DNA of 64,000 bases from Sphingobacterium sp. UBA5670 (GTDB lineage: Bacteria > Bacteroidota > Bacteroidia > Sphingobacteriales > Sphingobacteriaceae): the NCBI RefSeq assembly GCF_002420705.1, contig NZ_DIIM01000003.1:22354-86353 (forward strand), written 5' to 3'. Below, piece after piece: positions 27,993-37,854 of the stretch. The notes under the pieces were generated by a model. The model had not been told where the DNA came from. It did not search any database and saw nothing but the letters and a program-made list of their open reading frames with translations. The translations under genes were made by a program, and so were the position numbers. Every line of letters starts with the position of its first letter. The stretch's first letter is position 1.

Positions 27993-28604
27993 TTAAGCGG
28001 TCAACTGTGCAATCAGTTCACCTTTACTATTGATCTGAAACTTTCTATAGATTCGTTTGATATAAATACGGACTGTGTCCAATGAGATCGCGTATTTCTG
28101 GGCAATCATCTTATAACTAAGGCCTTCAATAATACCATTGGCAATCTGTAGCTCCCTTGCAGTCAATAAATTTTCGGATTGCTTGGCACTGAAGGCTTGT
28201 TCAATTAAAGCACGATTGACGAAAGGACTAATAAAAGAACCATTTCCCAATGTCATGGTTATGGCAATTTTCAAAGATTGCAAGCAGGTTTCTTTCAGTA
28301 TATAGCCGACAGCGCCTTGCCGAAAACAACTTCTGACAGTTTTCACGTCACAATTATTGGTCAGCACCAATATTTCAGTACGCGGGAAAACACTTTTCAC
28401 CCGTTCTACGACCAAACTATCCTGATGATCAATATCGACAATCATCACATCAGGGACTTGATTGCGGCGCGAAGAAGCCAGCGTATCCTGATCAAACAGT
28501 ATATGTATTGGTATTGTTGATTCGGAGTTACTTTTTGCTAAGATGATGTTTTTTGTCTCTGTCCGTTCCTGCTCATCCATGTCAATTATCCCAACTGTAA
28601 TCAT
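27993..28604 (-). CDS. LuxR/NarL-type response regulator
   Basis: 203 residues. Receiver domain with phosphoacceptor Asp in DVMIVDIDHQ and a Lys in GYILKETCLQ; the leading acidic pair is IIDMDEQ. The C-terminal HTH reads LTARELQIANGIIEGLSYKM and IAQKYAISLDTVRIYIKRIY, with a family-typical recognition helix. The usher gene of set A follows 85 bp later on the same strand and a TPR sensor kinase starts 302 bp away on the other strand, so it is likely paired with that kinase and may control fibre set A. Confidence 0.9.
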   Translation of the reverse strand: MITVGIIDMDEQERTETKNIILAKSNSESTIPIHILFDQDTLASSRRNQVPDVMIVDIDHQDSLVVERVKSVFPRTEILVLTNNCDVKTVRSCFRQGAVGYILKETCLQSLKIAITMTLGNGSFISPFVNRALIEQAFSAKQSENLLTARELQIANGIIEGLSYKMIAQKYAISLDTVRIYIKRIYRKFQINSKGELIAQLTA

Positions 28605-28906
28605 GATATTTGCATTTTATTAAACTGAAAATTATAAACCACTCCAATTTTCACACTATTGTCGCCCCCACTCTCGTGAACCTATTGTATTATAGACAAA
28701 CTCAACCTCAAAATTGTTTCTAAAGAAAAAAATAATCAAAAGAAAATTTAAGATGAAGCGAAATTAATCGCATCAGAAATCAATTTCACAATAATTTATA
28801 TAAACACTAATAAGTAGGCTAAAAAAGATCTACATAAATATAATTTTTATTATTTAGAAATCATCGTTTCTCCGTTAGAAAATTACATGTTACAACATCA
28901 TCGCCT
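28605..28906. other. AT-rich spacer between regulator and sensor kinase
   Basis: 302 bp between divergent genes, very AT-rich at 28700-28870. It must carry promoters for both; I see no clear box or ORF. Confidence 0.4.
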
Positions 28907-30913
28907 ATGCTCAGCTACAGAAGCGTCGATCTTCACATAAGCAGAAACTTAATTATATTTGGCAAAAAAATCCCAATGGGCCGTCTATCTATTTTATCTA
29001 TTGTTACCCTAATTTTGTTGTTTACCTTTCCTGCACATGGACAAAACAGTGGCTGGGACAAGTTAGACAAGCAGCTGTCAGAAGCAAGCAGCGATTCTAC
29101 CCGAATACTGGCCTATTACAAAGTTGCCTCAGAAATCTACCGAAGCAATCCTACAGAGGCGCAAGAGATCGTTTCCAGAGGGTTGGGGCTCGCCGCCGAC
29201 AAAAGATTTGAGGCGCTGCAAATTGATCTGTTAAATTTACAGGGAGTCATATACTTGAAGCTAAATAATTTCGATGAAAGCATAAAAACCCATTTCAAGG
29301 TCCTAAAAAAACGGGAAGAGCGCAACGACAAAAAAGGAATGATGCTTTCCTTTCTCAATATAGGCAATGTATTTAATAAGAGTTATGATCCCGATCAGGC
29401 CTTAAAATATTACCAACGTGCATTAGATTTAGCCAAAGAAACCCACGATACCCGAAATCGGGCTAATATATCGACCAATATTGGAAACATATATGCTCAA
29501 AATGCATTAAATGGAGAAAAAAAGGAAGATATAACCCACTCTATTGACTATTTAGTAAAAACGGTTGAGTTCTGTAAAGCCAATGCGCCGGAAGTTGATC
29601 TTTTCAATACCTACATTTTATTAAGCTACCTTTATCTCAAGGCAGATAAGCTTGAATGGAGCACTTACTATACCGACCTTGCGATAGACATTACCACCAA
29701 GAAAAAAGATCCTGTTGGGGAAAGTTATGCCCGCATCAACCGAGCAAATATCTATGTCAAAGAAAAGCGGTTTGATCTGGCCGCACAAGAAGTTTCCCTC
29801 ATCAAGCGTATAATTGCTAAAAGCGGTTTCACCAATCTAACGGAAGACCTTCAGGGAGATTTTGATAAAATAGCGAAAGCGATCAAAGCACAAGATGCGC
29901 ATTTAATACTGAGCGATCAGGATAGTTCGGACCGCAAGTTTCATGAGGATGCCGCGGCTCTTCGTGTCCGGATCAGGGAAGAACTCCGCGAAAAATATGA
30001 AAGTGAAAAAAAAGAACTCGAAAACAAAAACCTCCTATTAAAAAATGCGAATGCCGAACGTGAAACCCACTGGATAAAGCTGATCTGGATCTTAACCTTT
30101 TCTGTGCTCTTGGTGTTTTTGATGATGATCCTTTTGCTGATCAAAAAGAATAGATTATTGCGGAAGGAAAAACAGACAGTAGACCAACAAGCACAGGAAA
30201 TTAAACAGCAGCATACCGAACTTGTTCAGGCAGATCGCTTTCGTTCGAGCATATTTTCCGTTGTTTCGCACGACCTGCGCAGTCCGATTGCGACCTTCCA
30301 GACCTTACTCTCCGTATCGAAGATTGTGGATCTGCCGGCCTCAGAAATCAAAGAAATACTTGTGGGCATCGGCTATCAGGTCGAAGTTGCTTCAAAGATG
30401 CTGGACGATCTTTTGATCTGGTCCTCGCAGCAAATGGCCGATGAAAAGCTCGAAATTCAAACGATACATCCACTGCAGGTCGCTCAAGAATGCCAGCAGC
30501 TCTTTGCGGATAGAATTCATTTAAAAAAATTAAATATACAGATCAATATCCCTTCCGAATTGACCATCCAAACAGATTTAAAGCGGTTTGAATTTATTAT
30601 CCGTAATATTTTCAACAATGCGATCAAATTTAGCCTCAGCGGGAAATCCGTTGTTATTGATCAGCAGGAAAATTCCGAAAGCACGACGATTTCTATTCGG
30701 GACGAAGGACTAGGTATGGACGCGACAACGATCGCTGCACTTCAGGACAAGGGTTTTCAAAAAAGCTTTGAAGGGACTTTCCATGAAAAAGGCACCGGAA
30801 TCGGACTTTTGTTATGTCATGAATTTGCAAAACGGATCAACTGCAGGATTTCCCTCGAAAGTACAATTGGATTTGGAAGCACATTCTATATTCATATAGC
30901 AAAAAACAACTAA
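28907..30913 (+). CDS. TPR-containing sensor histidine kinase
   Basis: 668 residues. A signal-anchor segment lies at about residues 30-45 and the likely start is the Met at 28976 rather than 28907. The periplasmic part holds TPR repeats (NLQGVIYLKLNNFDESIKTH, NIGNVFNKSYDPDQALKYYQ). A transmembrane segment at about residues 390-410 is followed by a coiled coil, DHp box (SVVSHDLRSPIATF) and ATPase domain (NIFNNAIKFS, DEGLGMD, KGTGIGLLLCHEF). Typical of Bacteroidota kinases paired with LuxR-type regulators such as the divergent neighbour. Confidence 0.93.
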   Translation: MLSYRSVDLHISRNLIIFGKKIPMGRLSILSIVTLILLFTFPAHGQNSGWDKLDKQLSEASSDSTRILAYYKVASEIYRSNPTEAQEIVSRGLGLAADKRFEALQIDLLNLQGVIYLKLNNFDESIKTHFKVLKKREERNDKKGMMLSFLNIGNVFNKSYDPDQALKYYQRALDLAKETHDTRNRANISTNIGNIYAQNALNGEKKEDITHSIDYLVKTVEFCKANAPEVDLFNTYILLSYLYLKADKLEWSTYYTDLAIDITTKKKDPVGESYARINRANIYVKEKRFDLAAQEVSLIKRIIAKSGFTNLTEDLQGDFDKIAKAIKAQDAHLILSDQDSSDRKFHEDAAALRVRIREELREKYESEKKELENKNLLLKNANAERETHWIKLIWILTFSVLLVFLMMILLLIKKNRLLRKEKQTVDQQAQEIKQQHTELVQADRFRSSIFSVVSHDLRSPIATFQTLLSVSKIVDLPASEIKEILVGIGYQVEVASKMLDDLLIWSSQQMADEKLEIQTIHPLQVAQECQQLFADRIHLKKLNIQINIPSELTIQTDLKRFEFIIRNIFNNAIKFSLSGKSVVIDQQENSESTTISIRDEGLGMDATTIAALQDKGFQKSFEGTFHEKGTGIGLLLCHEFAKRINCRISLESTIGFGSTFYIHIAKNN

Positions 30914-30919
30914 TTTATC

Positions 30920-31732
30920 CTATTTGAATTGTTTTTTTGTCCGTTCGTTGACACGCACTCTATCACGATCAAAAAACCAGCCCCATTTTCCAAAATAGGC
31001 GCGGATAGAACGAATATGTACTTTAAATAGACCATAACTTTTACTTGACCCTGCGGCATACCCGTGTACAATAGCTGCTTTAGGGTAATAGACCGTTCTA
31101 TATTTTTCGTTCATCCTTCTGGATATATCCCAATCCTCCAGGTACATAAAAAATCGGTCGTCATAAAGCCCTATTTCCTGCAGTGCCGAAATACGAAACA
31201 AGGTAAAACATCCGGAGATAACAGGAGTATCATATATTAAGTCCGGCGCAACATCTCTAAGCTCGTATTTTGCAATAAAAGAATTGAATAAATTAAATTT
31301 ACGGTACAATATCCGTTTGTAAAACGATATAGGACTCGGTAAGAATTTAGGCAGATATTGAATAGTTCCATCCACATTCAGTATCTGTGGCATCACCATT
31401 CCTACTTCAGGATGATCTTTCAAAAAATCAACCAGCGATTGGACAACATCGTCTTTCAAAAGCACATCGGGATTCACAACAAAGTGATATTCACTCCCTA
31501 AGGACATCGCTTTCTTGAATGCAATATTATGGGCAGCACCAAAACCCGGATTATTGGCCTGATGTATATATTGAATATTAGGGTGATTAACCTTAACTTC
31601 ATTTTCTATAGCGTTAAATGGCGAATTATCAATAATAAATAGCGTATTGATACCCGATTGGTCCAAGCCATCTAATAGAGATTTGATCTCCGCATAGGTC
31701 TGTTTAAATAATACGATGGAAGCTGTTACCAT
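30920..31732 (-). CDS. Glycosyltransferase family 2, rhamnosyltransferase-like
   Basis: 270 residues, GT-A fold: ASIVLFKQTYAEI at the start, then VVNPDVLLKDD (nucleotide-sugar/metal site, NPDV in place of DxD) and an acidic box in LEDWDISRR. Layout matches the WbbL/rhamnosyl group of GT2 enzymes. It follows the dTDP-rhamnose genes by 85 bp and so probably transfers rhamnose in exopolysaccharide or O-antigen assembly. Only 6 bp separate it from the convergent sensor-kinase gene. Confidence 0.9.
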   Translation of the reverse strand: MVTASIVLFKQTYAEIKSLLDGLDQSGINTLFIIDNSPFNAIENEVKVNHPNIQYIHQANNPGFGAAHNIAFKKAMSLGSEYHFVVNPDVLLKDDVVQSLVDFLKDHPEVGMVMPQILNVDGTIQYLPKFLPSPISFYKRILYRKFNLFNSFIAKYELRDVAPDLIYDTPVISGCFTLFRISALQEIGLYDDRFFMYLEDWDISRRMNEKYRTVYYPKAAIVHGYAAGSSKSYGLFKVHIRSIRAYFGKWGWFFDRDRVRVNERTKKQFK

Positions 31733-31817
31733 TTTTATTTTAATAATAATTGTGTTTTAGTCTCAAAAAAGGACTATAACATCCAGGCAGACTATAAAAA
31801 TTGCAAAGCTATTAAAA

Positions 31818-32678
31818 TTATTTAACTAATCGTATTAAATACTCCCCATATCCGGACTTTCTTAGCGGGGTAGCAACATCTAATAACTGTTGTTGATTAA
31901 TATAACCCATCCGATAAGCGACTTCTTCTATCGCACCAATTTTCATCCCTTGCCGTTCTTCGATCACTTGGACAAATTGTGCTGCCTGCATCAAGGACTG
32001 TACCGTCCCTGTATCTAACCAAGCTGTTCCACGATCGAAAACGCCCACTTTTAATTTGCTTTGGCGGAGATATTCTTTGTTAATATCCGTAATTTCCAGT
32101 TCCCCTCTCGGCGAAGGCTTTATACCTTTAGCAATAGCTATAACATCATTATCGTAGAAATATATGCCCGGCACGGCGTAATTGGATTTAGGCGCTTTGG
32201 GCTTTTCCTCAATAGAAACCACCTGCTTCTCTTGGTCAAATTCAACCACCCCATAACGCTCCGGATCTTGTACAGGATAGGCAAATACAACCCCTCCCTC
32301 TGGGTCAGCACAAGACTGTAATAGCTTGGACAAACCTGAACCATAAAAAATATTATCACCCAAAATAAGTGCTACCTTATCATCGCCAATAAATTCTTCC
32401 CCCAATAAGAACGCCTGTGCCAATCCGTCGGGACTCGGCTGTTCTTTATACGCAAACCGGCAACCTAATTGCGAACCATCACCCAATAGCTTTTCGAAAT
32501 GAGGCAGATCCTGCGGTGTCGATATAATCAAAATTTCACGTATCCCAGCCAACATCAATGTGGACAGGGGGTAATATATCATAGGCTTATCATAGACAGG
32601 CATCAACTGTTTGCTTACAGCCAACGTAAGTGGATGTAATCGTGTCCCTGAACCTCCAGCCAAAATAATTCCTTTCAT
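31818..32678 (-). CDS. rfbA: Glucose-1-phosphate thymidylyltransferase
   Basis: 286 residues, first step of dTDP-L-rhamnose synthesis (dTTP + glucose-1-phosphate). Signature GIILAGGSGTRLHPLT at the N-terminus, and the sugar-binding GDNIFYGSGLSKLL and EKPKAPKSNYAVPGIYFYD blocks are intact. Length typical. Co-directional with the other rfb genes; gap to rfbD is 49 bp. Confidence 0.97.
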   Translation of the reverse strand: MKGIILAGGSGTRLHPLTLAVSKQLMPVYDKPMIYYPLSTLMLAGIREILIISTPQDLPHFEKLLGDGSQLGCRFAYKEQPSPDGLAQAFLLGEEFIGDDKVALILGDNIFYGSGLSKLLQSCADPEGGVVFAYPVQDPERYGVVEFDQEKQVVSIEEKPKAPKSNYAVPGIYFYDNDVIAIAKGIKPSPRGELEITDINKEYLRQSKLKVGVFDRGTAWLDTGTVQSLMQAAQFVQVIEERQGMKIGAIEEVAYRMGYINQQQLLDVATPLRKSGYGEYLIRLVK

Positions 32679-32727
32679 AACACTTTATTTAGATTCCAAA
32701 ACAAGAATCTTTAATCCTTGCTATTTC

Positions 32728-33585
32728 TTAATTTTCAAATTCTTCGGCTAGCATTTTAGCCAAACTTACTTCCCAATGAGGCACCTCAACACCAAAGACA
32801 GACTTGATCTTTGATTTATCGAGCAAAGAATACTTCGGCCTACGTGCAGGTGTAGGATATGCACTCGTGGGAATCGGTTTTACTTGACAATTGAACGAAC
32901 GACAATCACGTATCGCTACAGCAAAGTCATACCAGGAAATCTCGCCTTCGTTGCTGTAGTTATAAATTCCCGCTTCCCATTTAGACGAATCTGCAATCTT
33001 TAATAGGGCTGCGGCAAGATCTTTCGCGTAGGTAGGACTACCGATCTGATCATTGATCACACCCACTTCATCACGCTCGGCCATTAAACGACACATCGTT
33101 TTTACAAAGTTTTTGCCATAGGTGGAATAGACCCAGGAAGTACGTATAATGATTGCTTCTGGACTCCACTTCTGAATCGCCTGTTCTCCGGCCAGTTTGG
33201 TTTGCCCATATACATTGATGGGGGCGGTTTCTGCTGTTTCAGTTAAAGCTGAAGCAGAAGATCCATCAAAAACATAATCTGTCGAAATAGCGATTAGGCG
33301 TGTGCCATGAAGATGACAGTATTGTGCAATCTCCTCACAAGCCAAATGATTGACCAAATCAGCATTTACCTGATCCTCCTCAGCCTTATCAACAGCCGTA
33401 TAAGCTCCCGCATGTATAATGAGATCCGGTTGATACATCCCCAAGATATCCTGAATAATCTGGATTTGATCCAATGGCAATTGTTTCCGATCCAAAAAAT
33501 AACACTCCTTTTCGGTATTATCCAGCAAAAGATCTTTTAGTTCTGAGCCAAGTTGTCCTGAAGCTCCTGTTATAACAATCCGCAT
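32728..33585 (-). CDS. rfbD: dTDP-4-dehydrorhamnose reductase
   Basis: 285 residues, last step of dTDP-L-rhamnose synthesis. N-terminal Rossmann motif TGASGQLGSEL and the SDR catalytic YGQTKLAGE are present. Follows rfbC with 6 bp between them. Confidence 0.96.
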   Translation of the reverse strand: MRIVITGASGQLGSELKDLLLDNTEKECYFLDRKQLPLDQIQIIQDILGMYQPDLIIHAGAYTAVDKAEEDQVNADLVNHLACEEIAQYCHLHGTRLIAISTDYVFDGSSASALTETAETAPINVYGQTKLAGEQAIQKWSPEAIIIRTSWVYSTYGKNFVKTMCRLMAERDEVGVINDQIGSPTYAKDLAAALLKIADSSKWEAGIYNYSNEGEISWYDFAVAIRDCRSFNCQVKPIPTSAYPTPARRPKYSLLDKSKIKSVFGVEVPHWEVSLAKMLAEEFEN

Positions 33586-33591
33586 AGCATC

Positions 33592-34146
33592 TTAAATTAA
33601 CTTCAACCGTAATTCCGCAAAGGATTGTGCCTCTTGGTCCTTTTGAGAGAGAATCATTTGTTCTGCAGGAATCTGCCAGTCGACCGCCAATTCCGGATCC
33701 AATGGATTTACACCATCTTCCGATTCTTTGTGATAGTTATTATCACATTTATAAAAGAAAACCGCATTTTCGGATAACACCGAAAAACCATGTAAAAATC
33801 CTCTTGGCACAAAAAGCTGCTTTCTATTTTCAGCTGAAAGCTCTACGCTGACATGCTGCCCAAAGGTCGGTGATCCCGGACGGACATCAACAGCGACATC
33901 CAGCACTTTTCCTTCCACAACCCGGACCAATTTTGCCTGTGCATATTCACCGGCCTGCAAATGTAGGCCACGCACCACACCAAACTGCGATTTGGATTGA
34001 TTGTCCTGAACAAAATGTGGTGTGTAACCTAATATGGCGGTTAGTTTTGTCTCATTAAATGATTCAAAAAAATAACCTCTTTCATCTTCAAATACAGTCG
34101 GTTCGAGTATAAAGCAGCCTTTGAGTTTTGTTTCCGTATACGTCAT
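33592..34146 (-). CDS. rfbC: dTDP-4-dehydrorhamnose 3,5-epimerase
   Basis: 184 residues, cupin-type epimerase. Catalytic His is in VVRGLHLQAG and the nucleotide-binding FESFNE and PRGFLHGFSVLSE segments are intact. Gap to rfbB is 2 bp, so translation is probably coupled. Confidence 0.96.
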   Translation of the reverse strand: MTYTETKLKGCFILEPTVFEDERGYFFESFNETKLTAILGYTPHFVQDNQSKSQFGVVRGLHLQAGEYAQAKLVRVVEGKVLDVAVDVRPGSPTFGQHVSVELSAENRKQLFVPRGFLHGFSVLSENAVFFYKCDNNYHKESEDGVNPLDPELAVDWQIPAEQMILSQKDQEAQSFAELRLKLI

Positions 34147-34148
34147 TC

Positions 34149-35204
34149 TTATGCGTCTTTATATTGTTTGTCGTAATAGTGTTGATAATCGCCAGATGTT
34201 ACATGTTCCAACCATTCCTGATTAGCTAAGAACCAGTCTATCGTCCGTGACAAACCTTCTTCAAAAGTTACTGTTGGCTTCCATCCCAATTCCTTATTGA
34301 TCTTATTCGCATCAATTGCATAACGCAAATCATGCCCTGGCCGGTCCTTCACAAAAGTGATCAATTGCGCCGAAGAGCCTTGGGGCCGCCCCAATTTTTC
34401 ATCCATCTGTTTGCACAGTTCTTTGATCAGATCTATATTTTGCCATTCATTGAATCCACCGACATTATAGGAATCACCGTTTTTCCCTTCATGGAAAACG
34501 AGATCGATGGCTTTTGCATGATCAATGACATATAACCAATCGCGGGTATATTTTCCATCACCATAGACAGGTAGCGGTTTATGATTTAAAATATTATGAA
34601 TGCACAAAGGAATCAATTTCTCGGGAAAATGGTTAGGCCCATAATTGTTGGAACAGTTTGTCAGAACAATAGGCAAGCCGTAGGTATCGTGGTAAGCCCG
34701 CACAAAATGATCGGAACTTGCTTTGGAAGCCGAATATGGCGAATGCGGATCATATTTTGTTTCTTCTGTAAAAAATCCCGTTGCACCCAATGCCCCGAAC
34801 ACCTCATCCGTTGATACATGATGAAAACGTTTTCCTTCGAAATTATCTTTCCAGATTTCTCGGGCCGCATTCAATAAATTGACCGTTCCAATGACGTTGG
34901 TCATGACGAAAGCCATTGGATCGACAATTGAACGATCGACATGGGACTCCGCCGCCAAATGGATAATACCTTCGGGCTGATACGCTTGGAAAATAGCGGA
35001 GACAGCCTGCTGATCGGTAATATCCGCCTTAACAAAGGTATAATTAGGCAGATGCTCGATGTCCTTTAAATTCTCCAAATTACCTGCATAGGTCAAAGCA
35101 TCTAGATTAATAATTTGATATTCAGGGTATTTTAACACAAACTCACGGACAACATGGGAACCTATAAAGCCTGCTCCTCCAGTAATTAAAATTGTTTTAT
35201 TCAT
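34149..35204 (-). CDS. rfbB: dTDP-glucose 4,6-dehydratase
   Basis: 351 residues, SDR dehydratase. NAD motif TGGAGFIGSHV, catalytic Thr/Asp/Glu block STDEVFGALG, and YSASKASSDH with the catalytic Tyr and Lys. First gene of the rhamnose operon; 13-bp palindrome AGACCA-T-TGGTCT lies in its upstream region (35225-35237). Confidence 0.97.
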   Translation of the reverse strand: MNKTILITGGAGFIGSHVVREFVLKYPEYQIINLDALTYAGNLENLKDIEHLPNYTFVKADITDQQAVSAIFQAYQPEGIIHLAAESHVDRSIVDPMAFVMTNVIGTVNLLNAAREIWKDNFEGKRFHHVSTDEVFGALGATGFFTEETKYDPHSPYSASKASSDHFVRAYHDTYGLPIVLTNCSNNYGPNHFPEKLIPLCIHNILNHKPLPVYGDGKYTRDWLYVIDHAKAIDLVFHEGKNGDSYNVGGFNEWQNIDLIKELCKQMDEKLGRPQGSSAQLITFVKDRPGHDLRYAIDANKINKELGWKPTVTFEEGLSRTIDWFLANQEWLEHVTSGDYQHYYDKQYKDA

Positions 35205-35331
35205 ATAATGATTCTCGAATGTTTAGACCATTGGTCTTCGAATGATGCATTCAGCAAATAGTTCGCTAAAATTAGGATGATTTTTGTTAATTGACAAGTT
35301 TTAATCCATGAGTAAACGAAATAAACAAAAA

Positions 35332-35353
35332 AAGCCTTCAATGAAGAAGGCTT
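35332..35353 (-). terminator. Intrinsic terminator between the WbpM-type gene and rfbB
   Basis: 8-bp stem (AAGCCTTC / GAAGGCTT) with 6-nt loop followed on the minus strand by a T-rich run (complement of 35322-35331). Ends the transcript of the upstream dehydratase and separates it from the rfb operon. Confidence 0.8.
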
Positions 35354-35404
35354 CTAACTTATTTATCGTGTTAATTTCTAAATTTTAGCTGTTTTATACC
35401 AGGT

Positions 35405-37405
35405 TTACAGCACATTCTTTACCAAAGAATATACAGGCACCTCTACCGGAGCGTCATTCACCAATTCGATTTCTTCCTGCTCCACTTGTGTATCTAGCAC
35501 TTCGTATTCCGAATTTTGGGATTTAAATTCTGGGACGATCTGTTTCATTCCGGCGACGAGCTCCATAAAATCGGGCAATTGAACCTCCGCATCCAAAATC
35601 TGCTTACAGATTGCATTAATACGCTCTGCCTTCAGCGAAAGCTCGTCATGATTTACATTTGCAATCATAATTTTAGGATGGTGTGTCTTCACCGTATTTT
35701 CATTATTCGCCAATAGTTCCTCGTAAATCTTTTCACCCGGACGTAATCCAACTATTTTGATATCAATATCTTCTGGATAACGATAGCCTTTCAATTTGAT
35801 CATCCGCTTAGCCAAATCGATAATCTTCACCGATTTACCCATATCAAATACAAATATCTCTCCGCCTTTGCCCATCACACCGGCCTCCTGCACCAATTGA
35901 CATGCTTCGGGTATCGTCATAAAGAAACGGGTGATTTCAGGATGGGTCAATGTCAGCGGTCCCCCCTCGGCCATTTGCTTCTCAAAGAGCGGAATGACAG
36001 AGCCGTTTGAACCAAGTACATTTCCAAATCGGGTAATGATAAAGCTGGTGTTGGATTTACCGCTGCAGCTGCTCACATAGATTTCAGCCATCCGTTTGGT
36101 TGCCCCCATGACATTGGTTGGATTGACAGCCTTATCGGTCGATACCATGACCATCTTTTTTGTACCATATTGCATACAGAGGTCTGCCACATTTTTACTG
36201 CCCAATACATTGGTCTGAATAGACTCATACGGATTGGCCTCCATTAAAGGCACGTGTTTATAGGCTGCCGCATGAAAGACCAGATCAGGTTTGTATTGCG
36301 CAAATATCTTCTGCATAAAGGCATAGTTACGCACATCACCTACGACACAGTGCATCTGCTCGGGCTGCGTAGCTTTAATCGATTGCTGTATATCGTACAA
36401 TGCAGACTCGGCCTGATCCAGCAGAATTAAGGTCTTATAATGACGTCTGGCAATCTGACGGGCCAATTCTGAACCAATAGATCCGGCAGCACCGGTCACC
36501 AGGATCACTTTACCCTGCATCTCCTGTTCGATCTCCGGGTGGTCCAATTTAATCGGTTTCCGTCCCAATAGATCTTCAATCTTTAACGGTCTGATTTCAC
36601 GCTTGGCTCCTGAATTAAGTAAAATTCGCGCGGGTGGCATAATCTTTAGTTCAAGTCCAATATTTTGAAACCAGTCCGATACATACTCCAAACGCTCGGG
36701 ATCGTTATTTTCAACAGCAATAATAACTTGTGAAATCTGATTTTTTTCAACAAATTCTTTTGAAATCTCAGTAATATCTCGGATTTTCAATCCTGCAAGC
36801 CGTTTACCTATACGCGAAATCTTATCTTCCACAAAAGCGACAACCTGATATTTGATCCGCTGGTCTTCTTTTAAAAGGGAATAAGAAACGAGACCGGGAC
36901 GTGAGGCACCGAAAATCAGTACATTTTCTCCTTTTCTCGCGGGTAAAAACAGGTATTCATAAATTGTACGATAAACAACCCTTGCCCCTACCATGATCAC
37001 CAATAAGATACAGGCCTGCATGGTCAAAACACCATAAGATAGACGCAGATAATCGCCTGCCATCGTGCCTTTTTCAAAAACAGCCTTGATCAACAATGTC
37101 AGCAACATCAGCACAAGATAGGCCGAAGCTACTGTTTTGAATATTTTAATGGTATCACGGATGCCCGTTTGCCTGACAATACCCCGATAGGTATTATAAC
37201 AGAGAAAGGTAATAAAAAACACGGGTAATACGACCACAAGCTTCTTCAACATCAAAGCAATATCAAATACTCCTTTAAAGTTGTTGACCACATAGTTTGA
37301 AAACACATAACTTCCAAACACAAACCACATATCGATCATTAATATAACCCATCGTGGATTGTCTTTGCGAAGACGTCTTTTTAAATCTCCTAGAGAACCC
37401 ATCAT
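35405..37405 (-). CDS. Membrane nucleotide-sugar 4,6-dehydratase (WbpM/CapD type)
   Basis: 666 residues. Four transmembrane helices in the first 150 residues, a CoA-binding/Rossmann-like domain (about 160-290) and a C-terminal SDR domain with NAD motif TGAAGSIGSELARQI and STDKAVNPTNVMGATKR, in which Met replaces the usual catalytic Tyr, as is standard for this inverting/retaining UDP-GlcNAc 4,6-dehydratase group. It starts synthesis of 6-deoxy amino sugars for surface polysaccharides. It stands as its own unit upstream of the rhamnose genes, separated by a terminator. Confidence 0.92.
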   Translation of the reverse strand: MMGSLGDLKRRLRKDNPRWVILMIDMWFVFGSYVFSNYVVNNFKGVFDIALMLKKLVVVLPVFFITFLCYNTYRGIVRQTGIRDTIKIFKTVASAYLVLMLLTLLIKAVFEKGTMAGDYLRLSYGVLTMQACILLVIMVGARVVYRTIYEYLFLPARKGENVLIFGASRPGLVSYSLLKEDQRIKYQVVAFVEDKISRIGKRLAGLKIRDITEISKEFVEKNQISQVIIAVENNDPERLEYVSDWFQNIGLELKIMPPARILLNSGAKREIRPLKIEDLLGRKPIKLDHPEIEQEMQGKVILVTGAAGSIGSELARQIARRHYKTLILLDQAESALYDIQQSIKATQPEQMHCVVGDVRNYAFMQKIFAQYKPDLVFHAAAYKHVPLMEANPYESIQTNVLGSKNVADLCMQYGTKKMVMVSTDKAVNPTNVMGATKRMAEIYVSSCSGKSNTSFIITRFGNVLGSNGSVIPLFEKQMAEGGPLTLTHPEITRFFMTIPEACQLVQEAGVMGKGGEIFVFDMGKSVKIIDLAKRMIKLKGYRYPEDIDIKIVGLRPGEKIYEELLANNENTVKTHHPKIMIANVNHDELSLKAERINAICKQILDAEVQLPDFMELVAGMKQIVPEFKSQNSEYEVLDTQVEQEEIELVNDAPVEVPVYSLVKNVL

Positions 37406-37854
37406 AAATTTCCCTTTTTTTATTTTTTTTATAATATTTTCTTAGGCTTTTGTCTTAAACCCAACTTATATGGCTTTTGCAATATTTTAAAGAGATCGCC
37501 AAGATACTTAAAATTTAACAAGCAATTAAACAATCTCCTAAAATATCAATAACAAAAACCTATTCTTTGTTATTTGTCCACTATGGGGGGACAAGCAAGT
37601 ATTATACCGAAACTGTTACAAAGCTGAATTAATTATTAAAAATCATAAACAAAAGTGTTTGCAAGAGTGTTCAGTCTATTAAAGCATCTCTTGAGCTATT
37701 CTTCCATTCTTATTAAACACAAAAACTGGCATATTGTTTGTAAAGTCTTATCAGGGATATGAATACAGGAACTAAATGCCAACACGATCATATATTAAAT
37801 ACCAACAAAATACCAGATATCCCCATTTAACTTAGCATTTTTAAAACTATCATT
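37406..37854. other. AT-rich spacer between divergent genes, no gene seen
   Basis: 449 bp between the WbpM-type gene (minus) and the PHP phosphatase (plus). It is very AT-rich on the left and contains a run of G (GGGGGG at about 37585). I see no ORF, RNA or convincing hairpin and no promoter box that I trust. Confidence 0.4.

Noticed and set aside
37580..37595. G-rich run as G-quadruplex
   Set aside because: Only one G tract is present; four are needed.
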